Source of the DNA: Chitinophagaceae bacterium UBA4411
GTDB lineage: Bacteria > Bacteroidota > Bacteroidia > Chitinophagales > Chitinophagaceae
Length of the DNA: 64,000 nt
Assembly: GCA_002400415.1 (NCBI GenBank)
Contig: DGQP01000005.1
Span: forward strand, 682,372-746,371
Reading direction: 5' to 3'
Part shown: piece by piece, positions 8,013 to 16,247 of the stretch
Position numbering within the stretch: the first letter of the stretch is position 1
How the letters are laid out: each line of letters starts with the position of its first letter
Notes under the pieces: generated by a model
What the model was told of the DNA's origin: nothing
The model's database searches: none
Seen by the model: only the letters and a program-made list of their open reading frames with translations
Translations under genes and position numbers: made by a program

Positions 8013-9533
8013 ATGAAACGACTCTTTTCTTTCTGGCTTTTGCTCCTGGCTGTTTCACCGGCTCTTTTTGGCCAGATTGGCAGCAGGTCTACAGCTTTTA
8101 AACCCGAAGTGCACGGGCTGAAATTCGTTAACAGCCTGCAGGTGGAAGTGATCAATGATGTTCGTATGTCAGGTTTCTGCGGCGGCATGGTTTATACAGC
8201 ATTGGATTACTATAAGGCGAGGAAAGCAGTTCCTTCGCAAACCTATGCCCCTGCCAATGGTACAACATTATACACGTACATGTGGGGCCGCCAGCGCAGT
8301 TCTGTCATTGATAACATTGATAAATGGACAGAACTGTTTGTAAACCCTTTTGGCTGGAGAACCAACGAGTTTTTTAACTGGGGTTTACAGGGATATGGCG
8401 GAGGAAGATTAGAAGAATTGAAAAAGGAGATAGATAAGGGTTCTCCGGTTCCGCTGGGATTATTTAAACCCGGGGATGGTGGTACGGGTCCCCATCACCA
8501 GGTACTTGCCATTGGGTATAATGGCGGACGTTATAAAGGAGACCTTGGTGCCTACAAGGAAGACCTGGAAATTATGGTCTATGACCCGAATTTTCCGGGT
8601 GTAACTAAAATACTGAAACCGAACCCCGCCGCTAATATCTTTTATTACAAAGATGATCCGGGAAATACCCGTTGCCAGTGGCAAACCTATTTTGTCAATA
8701 AAAAATATAACTATTCAGCACCGCCAACTATTGCGGAAGGGCCTGTGTCAACCGCGGCTGAAGTAAAAGAATTACTACTGGAAGTCAGGACAGGTGGTGA
8801 TGATCTTCGGGGAGGTAATGATAACCTGAATGTGACATTGAATTTTAAAACCAAACCTTCACAGACAATCAACAATGTTAACAAAAGTGCCCGCTGGATC
8901 GGTAATTATACTGAAACAGTCCCTGTTCGTTTGCTGACGCCTGTTCCTTTGAGTGAACTGAAAAGCATCACTCTCTCCACAACGTTTGGCGGGGGGATTG
9001 GTGGTGATAACTGGAACATGGATGCCGTAAGAGTGCTGCACAATGACCAGGAATTGCTGTGGCGATCGTCATCTCCCGTAAAAAGGTTTACAGGATCAGA
9101 TAAAACACTGACCCTCCCCCTGACTGTGAACCCTGCAGGCGATGGGAGAGCAAGAGAACTTATTGTTGAATTTGTTACCGGGGGCGATGATCTGCGGGGA
9201 GGCAATGATAATGTGGACCTGACTATTTTTTATAAAGACGGCAGCAAACAATTAGTAAAAAACCTCAATAAAGGAGCAGGACTGGGAGGCGGATCCTACA
9301 AGGCCTATACGGTGGCTTTAAGTAAGTATGTGCCGGCCACGGAAATAAAAAGTATTGCCCTTTCCACCACGTTTGGCGGAGGTATTGGCGGAGACAACTG
9401 GAATCTCGATGTTTTTAAAGTGGCCGCAAGAGGAGGAGGTGCGTACAAAGTGATTGTGGAAAAAGAAGGGACTCCTTTAAAACGGTTTACGGGCAGTGAC
9501 CAGTATTATATCGTAAATGCAAGTACTGACTGA
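8013..9533 (+). CDS. Secreted papain/C39-like protein with duplicated C-terminal domain
   Basis: A 506-residue secreted protein. Residues 1-20 are a signal peptide ending LFG-Q. The N-terminal 200 residues look like a papain/C39-type fold: GFCGGMVY (Cys56), GPHHQVLAIGY (His161/162) and VMVYDPNFPG-like sequence (Asp191/Asn193) are in the order and setting of a Cys-His-Asp/Asn triad. Residues about 254-362 and 382-494 are two copies of one domain, each opening with TGGDDLRGGNDN, passing through LSTTFGGGIGGDNWN and closing with KRFTGSD. No family name comes to mind for the repeated domain. It sits in the secreted cluster behind the two-component system. Peptidase activity is inferred from motif order and has no other support here. 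Confidence 0.75.
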   Translation: MKRLFSFWLLLLAVSPALFGQIGSRSTAFKPEVHGLKFVNSLQVEVINDVRMSGFCGGMVYTALDYYKARKAVPSQTYAPANGTTLYTYMWGRQRSSVIDNIDKWTELFVNPFGWRTNEFFNWGLQGYGGGRLEELKKEIDKGSPVPLGLFKPGDGGTGPHHQVLAIGYNGGRYKGDLGAYKEDLEIMVYDPNFPGVTKILKPNPAANIFYYKDDPGNTRCQWQTYFVNKKYNYSAPPTIAEGPVSTAAEVKELLLEVRTGGDDLRGGNDNLNVTLNFKTKPSQTINNVNKSARWIGNYTETVPVRLLTPVPLSELKSITLSTTFGGGIGGDNWNMDAVRVLHNDQELLWRSSSPVKRFTGSDKTLTLPLTVNPAGDGRARELIVEFVTGGDDLRGGNDNVDLTIFYKDGSKQLVKNLNKGAGLGGGSYKAYTVALSKYVPATEIKSIALSTTFGGGIGGDNWNLDVFKVAARGGGAYKVIVEKEGTPLKRFTGSDQYYIVNASTD

Positions 9534-9547
9534 GCATTGCACCGAAC

Positions 9548-9564
9548 AATTCAATAGTTGAATT
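9548..9564. repeat. Short inverted repeat between two secreted-protein genes
   Basis: AATTCAA, spacer TAG, TTGAATT: a perfect 7-bp-arm repeat 14 bases after the stop at 9533 and 27 bases before the start at 9591. There is no T tract, so it is not a typical terminator; it might be a weak operator or chance in AT-rich DNA. Confidence 0.3.
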
Positions 9565-9590
9565 AAATACAAACATTAACCCCTTTACAC

Positions 9591-10193
9591 ATGAAATATA
9601 AAAACCAACTCATGCTGTTGCCGTTGCTGTTGCTTTTTTCAGCACTGCACATAAAAGCACAACCTTTCAACCTGGATGAAAATGTAAAACCAGTTGAACT
9701 GAAATTCGAAGAGTATAAAAAAGAAGGCGAGGCAAAAGCAAAAGGCAGGATTAGCGTCAATACACTTACGCAGGAGCAGGATACGGCGTACTATTTTATA
9801 CAGGGATTAAACATGTATGCACCCACTTATTTCAGTTTGAATAGTAACCAGCCGGATGCAGATATTACCATCAAACTTTGTAAAGAAAACTGGAAAACAT
9901 TCCACCGTACAGGAGAGGTAAAAGGGAAAGCACTGTGGAAATCTGACTTTAAAACAGAAGGCGATTTTGGAATCATGGTGATTGCTAACAAAAAGCCGGT
10001 TACATATGTACTAATGGTTTGGACCGGCGATGAGCTGAAAGTGGAGATGCCATCTGTTTTTAAACAGGCAGACAGCGCTGCAACTTCGGGTGGCGGATGG
10101 TTCAAAAAGAATATGACGCTGGTTATCGTTGCGGCTGCGGCCTTACTTATCATATCTTTTTTATTAGTAAAACTTAAAAAGAAACAATCATGA
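9591..10193 (+). CDS. Secreted/membrane-anchored protein with C-terminal transmembrane helix, unknown function
   Basis: A 200-residue protein not recognised. It has an N-terminal signal peptide (LLPLLLLFSALHIKAQ, cleavage about residue 24), a mature domain of roughly 140 residues, a Gly/Ser hinge near 165 and a single C-terminal hydrophobic helix (LVIVAAAALLIISFLLV) followed by KLKKKQS. This implies a periplasmic domain held in the inner membrane with the basic tail inside. The middle (SLNSNQPDADITIKLCKENWKTFHRTGEV...GIMVIANKKP) reads like a compact beta-sandwich. Its TGA stop overlaps the ATG of the next gene by four bases, so the two are translationally coupled and probably act together. 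Confidence 0.65.
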   Translation: MKYKNQLMLLPLLLLFSALHIKAQPFNLDENVKPVELKFEEYKKEGEAKAKGRISVNTLTQEQDTAYYFIQGLNMYAPTYFSLNSNQPDADITIKLCKENWKTFHRTGEVKGKALWKSDFKTEGDFGIMVIANKKPVTYVLMVWTGDELKVEMPSVFKQADSAATSGGGWFKKNMTLVIVAAAALLIISFLLVKLKKKQS

Positions 10194-10855
10194 AGACGAC
10201 TATTATTGATACCATTCTGAAAAGAACACCGCTGGTCATAGCAGTGCTGTTTTTATCTCTTGCTGTCAATGCCCAGGACGATGATGGTCTGGATATTGGT
10301 GGTGACAATGATCCTGCTGAGGCCGTCCATGATGCGTACGAGCAATTACAGGGATATCTGGACTGGCTGGAAGAAAGAAGAAACGAATGGAATGCAGTTC
10401 AAAACTTTGAACCGGGGGCCTGCGCCCCGGATTTCAGTGCCAGTGCCGGGGCTATGATGCCTTCTACCTGCGCCGGGAATGTCGGGTGCGGAGAATGTTA
10501 TGAAAGAGCTGTTGGCGAATTAAATTTTATCCGCCGCCAGCTGGGACGATTGCGTTGCATTTACAATAACACGAAAAATTTTACAGAAAAAGCGTTGTCA
10601 TTCGGCGATAACACGAGCGGTATCCATGCCGTAACGGGTATTGCCTGGCAAAATGAAAGGGGTGGCATCGTGGCAGAGTTTGACCATTTTAAACAAACCT
10701 ACGACCGCAAATACACGGATATGATGGGCTCTTTGCAAAGGGCTTTACAAAGTATAAGTGCATGTGAACAACAATATGGTTTGCCGGACTGGTATCAGCG
10801 TTTTGGATTTATGTACTTTGAATTTATGAAAGACAAATACAAAAGAACTGATTAA
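10190..10855 (+). CDS. Secreted cysteine-containing helical protein of unknown function
   Basis: A 221-residue exported protein not recognised. Signal peptide runs to about residue 29 (VLFLSLAVNAQ) and the mature N-terminus is very acidic (DDDGLDIGGDNDP). The rest is helix-rich with six cysteines: GACAPD, STCAGNVGCGEC (three in a short loop), LRCIY and SACEQQ, enough for three disulfides. The start codon overlaps the stop of the preceding gene (ATGA), indicating coupling with the membrane-anchored partner. A bidirectional terminator follows at 10880-10905, closing the cluster that began behind the two-component system. Confidence 0.65.
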   Translation: MKTTIIDTILKRTPLVIAVLFLSLAVNAQDDDGLDIGGDNDPAEAVHDAYEQLQGYLDWLEERRNEWNAVQNFEPGACAPDFSASAGAMMPSTCAGNVGCGECYERAVGELNFIRRQLGRLRCIYNNTKNFTEKALSFGDNTSGIHAVTGIAWQNERGGIVAEFDHFKQTYDRKYTDMMGSLQRALQSISACEQQYGLPDWYQRFGFMYFEFMKDKYKRTD

Positions 10856-10879
10856 AATAGCCAACGGTCTGTGCTAATT

Positions 10880-10905
10880 AAAAAGGCTCCACCAGGAGCC
10901 TTTTT
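10880..10905. terminator. Bidirectional intrinsic terminator
   Basis: Hairpin with arms AAAAAGGCTCC and GGAGCCTTTTT around loop ACCA. It has an A tract on one side and a T tract on the other, so it can end transcription from both the secreted cluster and the convergent YebC gene. Confidence 0.9.
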
Positions 10906-10920
10906 AATTACTTATTTCTC

Positions 10921-11643
10921 TTATCCCATATTATGAAACACTTTCTGCACATCATCATCCTGCTCTAATTTTTCGATCAGTTTGCTCACATCAGCAGCCT
11001 GTTCATCATTTACGGGCACGGTGGTGGAGGGGATCCATTCCAGCTCCGCACTGATGGGGGTGATGCCTTTATCTTCAAGCGCTTTTTGCATATTACCAAA
11101 ATCATGGAAGCCACAGCGAACTACTAACACATCTTCTCCATTTTCACCGGAGCCTTCTCCCAGTTCTTCCAAACCAAAATCGATCAGTTCCAGTTCCATA
11201 TCTTCAGCATTCAGTCCTTCGGGTTTTAATTTAAACACACCCATTTTTTTGAACTGGAAGGCTACACTGCCACTATTACCCAATGTGCCGCCGCCTTTAT
11301 TGAAATGCGATTTTACATTGGCTACTGTCCTTACATGGTTATCGGTAGCTGTTTCCACCAGGATGGCAACACCGTGTGGACCATATCCTTCATATAATAT
11401 CTCGTCATAGTTTACCAGTTCCTTGCCCTGCGCCCTTTTGATGGCGGCTTCCACCCTGTCCTTGGGCATACCCACACTGCGGGCATTCTGAAAACAACGG
11501 CGGAGGGCGGCATTTGAATTCGGATCAGGGCCACCGGCTTTTACGGCGATCACAATTTCTTTACCAATACGGGTAAACTGTTTGGCCATGCGGTCCCAGC
11601 GGGCAAACATGGTCGATTTACGGACTTCAAATATTCTTCCCAT
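10921..11643 (-). CDS. YebC/PmpR/TACO1 family protein
   Basis: A 240-residue cytoplasmic protein of the YebC family. The start MGRIFEVRKSTMFARWDRMAKQFTRIGKEI, the VGMPKDRVEAAIKRAQGK block, YEGYGPHGVAILVE and HFNKGGGTLGNSGSVAFQF are the family signatures. Members were first described as transcriptional regulators and more recently as ribosome-associated factors that relieve stalling at proline stretches, like mitochondrial TACO1. The central LGEGSGENGEDVLV is somewhat acidic. It is single, flanked by terminators on both sides, with a TAnnTTTG -7 box 22 bases before its start. Confidence 0.95.
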   Translation of the reverse strand: MGRIFEVRKSTMFARWDRMAKQFTRIGKEIVIAVKAGGPDPNSNAALRRCFQNARSVGMPKDRVEAAIKRAQGKELVNYDEILYEGYGPHGVAILVETATDNHVRTVANVKSHFNKGGGTLGNSGSVAFQFKKMGVFKLKPEGLNAEDMELELIDFGLEELGEGSGENGEDVLVVRCGFHDFGNMQKALEDKGITPISAELEWIPSTTVPVNDEQAADVSKLIEKLEQDDDVQKVFHNMG

Positions 11644-11665
11644 AACTCATATTCTTTTGAGGCTG

Positions 11666-11673
11666 CAAATCTA
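11666..11673 (-). promoter_or_regulatory. Bacteroidota -7 promoter box before the YebC gene
   Basis: On the minus strand reads TAGATTTG, matching TAnnTTTG, 22 bases before the start at 11643. I did not see a clear TTG -33 box. Confidence 0.4.
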
Positions 11674-11692
11674 AGGTAATAGGGGTAAATGA

Positions 11693-11719
11693 AAAACCGC
11701 CCCAAACCGGGGCGGTTTT
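11693..11719 (-). terminator. Intrinsic terminator of the APC permease gene
   Basis: An 11-bp perfect stem (AAAACCGCCCC / GGGGCGGTTTT) with loop AAACC lies 20 bases behind the stop of the permease at 11740 (minus strand), before the YebC promoter. Its A/T-tailed stem allows function in either direction. Confidence 0.88.
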
Positions 11720-11739
11720 AAACTGAACATCGTTTATTA

Positions 11740-13269
11740 CTAATTAAAATCAGATGCTTTCGGCAATATTTCACCCGGATTTTTCAGCTTACTTCTTTTC
11801 CGGCTATAGGCGAAGTAAACAACCAGGCCAATACCCATCCAGATAAAGGCGACTTTTAATGTTTGTGCATCCAGTCCAACGATCATCAGGGTACAGATGA
11901 TCGCACCCAGGGAACTCACGATTGGTACCAGCGGTGTTTTAAATGGCCGTTCAATGTTAGGGTTTTTTACCCGTAGTATCCAAACCCCGATACTCACCAG
12001 CACAAACGCAAACAAGGTTCCGAAACTGGTCAGGTCACCTGCAACATGCCCGGGAACAAAAGCCGCAAAAGCTCCTACAAACAGGAACAGGATCCAGTTG
12101 GCTTTATACGGTGTTTTATATTTTGGATGCAGATCACCAAAGGCTTTGGGGATCAGCCCGTCATTACTCATGGTATAGAAGATACGGCTTTGTCCCATTA
12201 ACATCACAAGGATTACCGAGGAGAAACCAGCAAGAATGGCAACGGTTACTGCATTGGCCAGCCAGCTATATCCTGTCATGTATGTACTGATAGCATAAGC
12301 AACAGAAGCTTCCCTGCCTTTTTCAGGATCAACAAAGTCTTTCCAGGGAGCAACACCTGTAAGTACGTGCCCGAACAGGATATAAAGAATGGTACAAACC
12401 ACCAATGAACCGAGGATACCGATTGGCATATCTCTTTTCGGGTTTTTGGCTTCCTGTGCTGCTGTACTAACTGCATCAAAACCGATAAATGCAAAGAATA
12501 CAATAGCTGCACCACCAAGGACACCTCCCCATCCATGTTTATTCCAGCCGCTGTAATCAGCAATCACTTTACCGGCCTGGTCGGCCACAGCCTGCGTCCC
12601 TTCAGGGATCATATAAGGGGTGTGATTTTCTGGTTTGATAAACTGCCAGCCGATAGCAATGAACAGGATAACGATGGCCACTTTGATGAATACAATGATC
12701 ATATTTACAAAAGCCGATTCCTGAGTTCCTTTGATCAATAATAAAGTAAGGGCCAGCAAAATGATCAAAGCCGGTGCATTCAGGATACCTGAATGATGTA
12801 TTCCGGCTGTATCAGTAAAACTTTCAAACGGCGAGTGGCACCATTCATATGGAATAGCCCCTCCCAACAGCTTATTTAAATATTCACTCCAGGCAATAGA
12901 AACAGTGGCAGCTCCCAGCGCATATTCCATGATCAGTGCCCAGCCAATGATCCAGGCAATCAATTCTCCCATGGTAACATATGAATAGGCATAAGCGCTG
13001 CCGGCAATCGGTATCATCGAAGCAAACTCTGCATAACACAAACCGGCGAAGGCGCAACCAATGGCAGCCACAACGAATGACAGGGTTACAGCAGGCCCGG
13101 CCGCTTGTCCGGCTGCTGCCGCGGTCCGTACGAATAAACCTGCGCCGATGATAGCGCCTATTCCAAGAGCTATCAGGTTTCCGGGTCCAAGCGTTCTTTT
13201 CAATCCCTTCTCCGTATCTGCTGCCTGTGCCAGCACCTGGTCAAGGGGTTTCTTAATGAATAAACTCAT
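11740..13269 (-). CDS. APC superfamily amino acid permease (cationic amino acid transporter type)
   Basis: A 509-residue inner-membrane transporter with 12 or more hydrophobic segments. The opening LKRTLGPGNLIALGIGAIIGAGLFVRTAAAAGQAAGPAV is the unwound TM1 substrate-binding GAIIGAGLF motif of APC transporters; CAFAGLCYAEFASMIPIAGSAYAYSYVTMGELIAWIIGW and FFAFIGFDAVSTAAQEAKNPKRDMPIGI are family signatures of the CAT-like group. Likely imports basic or other amino acids by H+ coupling; substrate is not readable. It lies 70 bases behind a second APC permease in the same direction, so they may share a transcript. Confidence 0.93.
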   Translation of the reverse strand: MSLFIKKPLDQVLAQAADTEKGLKRTLGPGNLIALGIGAIIGAGLFVRTAAAAGQAAGPAVTLSFVVAAIGCAFAGLCYAEFASMIPIAGSAYAYSYVTMGELIAWIIGWALIMEYALGAATVSIAWSEYLNKLLGGAIPYEWCHSPFESFTDTAGIHHSGILNAPALIILLALTLLLIKGTQESAFVNMIIVFIKVAIVILFIAIGWQFIKPENHTPYMIPEGTQAVADQAGKVIADYSGWNKHGWGGVLGGAAIVFFAFIGFDAVSTAAQEAKNPKRDMPIGILGSLVVCTILYILFGHVLTGVAPWKDFVDPEKGREASVAYAISTYMTGYSWLANAVTVAILAGFSSVILVMLMGQSRIFYTMSNDGLIPKAFGDLHPKYKTPYKANWILFLFVGAFAAFVPGHVAGDLTSFGTLFAFVLVSIGVWILRVKNPNIERPFKTPLVPIVSSLGAIICTLMIVGLDAQTLKVAFIWMGIGLVVYFAYSRKRSKLKNPGEILPKASDFN

Positions 13270-13339
13270 TTGTTGGTTTTTTATAAGTGACTAAGATAAG
13301 TATTGAAGCCTAAACTTCATGCGTTCTTTTTTGAATGGC

Positions 13340-14776
13340 CTATGCTTTTTTATTCGTGGAAATGGCCAGGTAATAAAGGGGGACTCCCAGTAATACGATG
13401 ATCAGGCCGGGCCAGGTAAATTCAGGTTTATATATAATCAGCAAACCACAAAAAGCTGCTCCCATTAATATATACAGCGCCGGCAAAATGGGATAGCCAA
13501 ATGCTTTATAAGGCCTCTCGGCCTCAGGCCTTTTCTTGCGCAGGATAAAGATACCCGCAATAGTAAGCATATAAAATAAAACTACTACGAAGGAAATCAT
13601 GTCAAGTAACTGCCCGTATTTACCACTCAGGCTCCAGATACTGGCCGCAATACATTGTATCCATAAAGCCACCTGCGGCACGGCATTTTTATTCAGATCA
13701 CCCACACTTTTAAAGAACAATCCATCTTTGGCCATGGTATAATACACCCTTGCGCCAGCTAATATCAGCCCGTTATTACAACCAAAAGTGGAGACCATGA
13801 TCAGTAAGGCAATGATGATAGCTCCTTTATCGCCAAATATATGTAAGGAAGCTTCCACTGCCGGGCGGTCATCGGTTGCAAATGCAATTCTTTCCAGCGG
13901 AAGAACATTCAGGTACATCAGGTTGGCGGCAACATAAATAACAGTCACTATCAGCGTACCGAGAAATAAACTCAGCCCGATATTCCGTTTCGGGTTTTTC
14001 ATTTCACCGGCGATAAAGGTTACATTATTCCAGGCATCACTGCTGAAGATAGAACCCACCATCGCGGCCGCAATGGCACCGGCCAAAGCACTGCCTGAAA
14101 TACCGATCCATGTACCGGGTTGTAATTGACCTGCTGCATCTTTTTGCCCAAAATCCTGCATAGCAGTGAAACCGGTCTTCCAGTTTTCTGCCCAGAAACT
14201 TTCTTTGACCAGTAAAAAACCAAAAGCAATCAGCCCGAAAAGAGCAAAGAGCTTGGCTGAGGTAAAAATGGTCTGGATGAGTTTACCTTCTTTTACCCCT
14301 TTAGAATTGATATACGTTAACAGGCAGATAATAACAATAGAAACAAGCTGGCCGGAGTACACTTTAGTGATACCGGCATCAAACAGGAAATAGTTATTTC
14401 CTAACTCAGGAACGAGATATGCGAGGAACTTGGAGAAGGCCACACCCACCGCAGCAATGGTGGCGGTCTGTATTACTGCAAAAAAACTCCAGCCGTATAA
14501 AAAACCCATCAGCGGATTGTAGGCTTCTTTCAGGTAAACATATTGCCCGCCGGCTTTGGGAAACATGCCGCTCAGTTCTCCATAACTCAGGGCAGCTGTC
14601 AATGTCATAAAACCAGTAATAAGCCAGACAGCGACCAGCCAGCCTGCACTTCCGACATTACGGGTGATATCGGCGCTCACAATAAAGATACCTGATCCGA
14701 TCATGGAACCGGCCACGATCATGGTACCGTCAAACAGTCCCAGAGTGGGTTTAAAGGAAGTTGGTTGATCCTGCAT
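13340..14776 (-). CDS. APC superfamily amino acid permease (LAT-like)
   Basis: A 478-residue inner-membrane permease. LFDGTMIVAGSMIGSGIFIVSADI carries the GSMIGSGIF binding loop in TM1; SYGELSGMFPKAGGQYVYLKEAYNPLMGFLYGW and SSDAWNNVTFIAGEMKNPKRNIGLSL are typical of the LAT/amino-acid exchanger branch. Length and 12-helix pattern fit. It differs clearly from the neighbouring permease at 11740-13269, so this is not a recent duplication. The promoter should lie in the 158-base gap shared with the divergent symporter gene at 14935. Confidence 0.92.
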   Translation of the reverse strand: MQDQPTSFKPTLGLFDGTMIVAGSMIGSGIFIVSADITRNVGSAGWLVAVWLITGFMTLTAALSYGELSGMFPKAGGQYVYLKEAYNPLMGFLYGWSFFAVIQTATIAAVGVAFSKFLAYLVPELGNNYFLFDAGITKVYSGQLVSIVIICLLTYINSKGVKEGKLIQTIFTSAKLFALFGLIAFGFLLVKESFWAENWKTGFTAMQDFGQKDAAGQLQPGTWIGISGSALAGAIAAAMVGSIFSSDAWNNVTFIAGEMKNPKRNIGLSLFLGTLIVTVIYVAANLMYLNVLPLERIAFATDDRPAVEASLHIFGDKGAIIIALLIMVSTFGCNNGLILAGARVYYTMAKDGLFFKSVGDLNKNAVPQVALWIQCIAASIWSLSGKYGQLLDMISFVVVLFYMLTIAGIFILRKKRPEAERPYKAFGYPILPALYILMGAAFCGLLIIYKPEFTWPGLIIVLLGVPLYYLAISTNKKA

Positions 14777-14934
14777 AGCGTTAGTTTAAGAGGGACAGTT
14801 TTTAGAAGCAGGGAAAATACTGATTTCCGGCAAAAACGGGTCAAAAGAATTATTAACGGCGGCATTTTAAAAGTTTTGTGGCTGGGCAATTTTTACCGAT
14901 TTTCGGCAATCTTTGTTATTATCAAATCTATTGC

Positions 14935-16230
14935 ATGTCAAAAAATAACCGGCTCACGTTGTATATAATGATCGCCATGATACTGGGTATCGTGGTGGGT
15001 TATTTTATCAATGCCAATGCTTCCCCGGAATTCATCAAAGCATTTGGTCCGAAGATCAAGTTACTGACTACTATCTTTCTCCGGTTAGTGCAGATGGTGA
15101 TCGCACCGCTTGTATTTGCCACCCTGGTGGTGGGTATTGCCAAACTGGGTGATCTGAAAACAGTTGGCCGTGTGGGAGGGAAAGCCATGCTTTGGTTTGT
15201 GTCGGCCTCCTTAGTTAGTTTGTTCCTCGGGTTATTATTGGTGAGCATTACCAAGCCCGGTGTGGGAGTAAACCTGTCCGATACCGATGTGGAAGGTGTA
15301 AAGGAACTGATGAAAAAACAGGAAGAATTTTCATTAGCGAAATTCGTTGAGCATGTGTTTCCGAAAAGTGTGATTGAGGCAATGGCGACCAATGAAATAT
15401 TGCAGCTGGTTGTATTCTCGGTTTTCTTTGGTGTGGCATTAACTGCCATTGGTAAGGCAGGAGAGCCAGTTATAAAAGCGCTGGATTCTTTAGCACATGT
15501 GATGCTGAAAATGGTGGGTTATATTATGAATGTGGCGCCGGTCGGCGTTTTTGGAGCCATGTGTGCCGTAATCGCCGCCAAAGGATTAGGGATCCTGGGC
15601 ACTTACGCAAAGTATATTGGTTCTTTTTACCTCGGTTTAATTGTGCTCTGGTCGTTACTATTATTCGCAGGCTACCTGATTCTGAAGAACAGACTACCTG
15701 TTTTATTGCGAAGAATCTCCAACCCGATGGCCGTTGCCTTCAGTACGGCCAGCAGTGAAGCGGTGTTGCCAAAACTGATCGAAGAAATGGAACGTTTTGG
15801 CTGCAAGGATAAAATTGTTTCGTTTGTTCTTCCGTTAGGTTATTCTTTTAACCTCGATGGGAGTATGATGTACATGACATTTGCGAGTATGTTCATTGCA
15901 CAGGCGTATAATATTACATCAGTAACCGGTGATATCGGAACACAGATCACCATGCTGCTCGTATTCATGCTCACCAGCAAAGGTGTTGCCGGTGTGCCAA
16001 GAGCTTCGCTGGTGGTGGTATTGGCAACAGCCGGTATGTTTGGTATTCCGGCTGAAGGGATTGGTCTTATTTTGGCCATTGATGTTTTCTGCGATATGGG
16101 CCGTACTATGACCAATGTATTGGGCAATGCTTTAGCCACGGCAGCGGTCAGTAAATGGGAAGGCGCCCTGGCTCATGCACCACATGAGCATCATGAAGGG
16201 CATGAACATTCAACAACACACAATCATTAA
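14935..16230 (+). CDS. DAACS-family dicarboxylate/amino acid:cation symporter with His-rich tail
   Basis: A 431-residue inner-membrane symporter of the glutamate/dicarboxylate family. Visible marks are the re-entrant serine-rich hairpin AVAFSTASSEAVLPKLIEEME, the SFNLDGSMMYM segment of TM7, and the second hairpin with GVAGVPRASLVVVLATAGMFGIP followed by DVFCDMGRTMTNVLGNALA, which binds substrate. I chose ATG 14935 rather than GTG 14878, because the family starts near KNNRLTLYIMIAMILG. The last 18 residues, HAPHEHHEGHEHSTTHNH, are extremely His-rich, unusual for the family, and could bind metal. It heads a tight forward run of four genes. Confidence 0.94.
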   Translation: MSKNNRLTLYIMIAMILGIVVGYFINANASPEFIKAFGPKIKLLTTIFLRLVQMVIAPLVFATLVVGIAKLGDLKTVGRVGGKAMLWFVSASLVSLFLGLLLVSITKPGVGVNLSDTDVEGVKELMKKQEEFSLAKFVEHVFPKSVIEAMATNEILQLVVFSVFFGVALTAIGKAGEPVIKALDSLAHVMLKMVGYIMNVAPVGVFGAMCAVIAAKGLGILGTYAKYIGSFYLGLIVLWSLLLFAGYLILKNRLPVLLRRISNPMAVAFSTASSEAVLPKLIEEMERFGCKDKIVSFVLPLGYSFNLDGSMMYMTFASMFIAQAYNITSVTGDIGTQITMLLVFMLTSKGVAGVPRASLVVVLATAGMFGIPAEGIGLILAIDVFCDMGRTMTNVLGNALATAAVSKWEGALAHAPHEHHEGHEHSTTHNH

Positions 16231-16233
16231 ATC

Positions 16234-16240
16234 AGGAGGG
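16234..16240 (+). promoter_or_regulatory. Strong Shine-Dalgarno sequence before the DedA gene
   Basis: AGGAGGG ends seven bases before the ATG at 16248. Such sequences are rare in front of Bacteroidota genes, which mostly initiate without them, so it stands out in this window. Confidence 0.5.
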
Positions 16241-16247
16241 AATAGTT

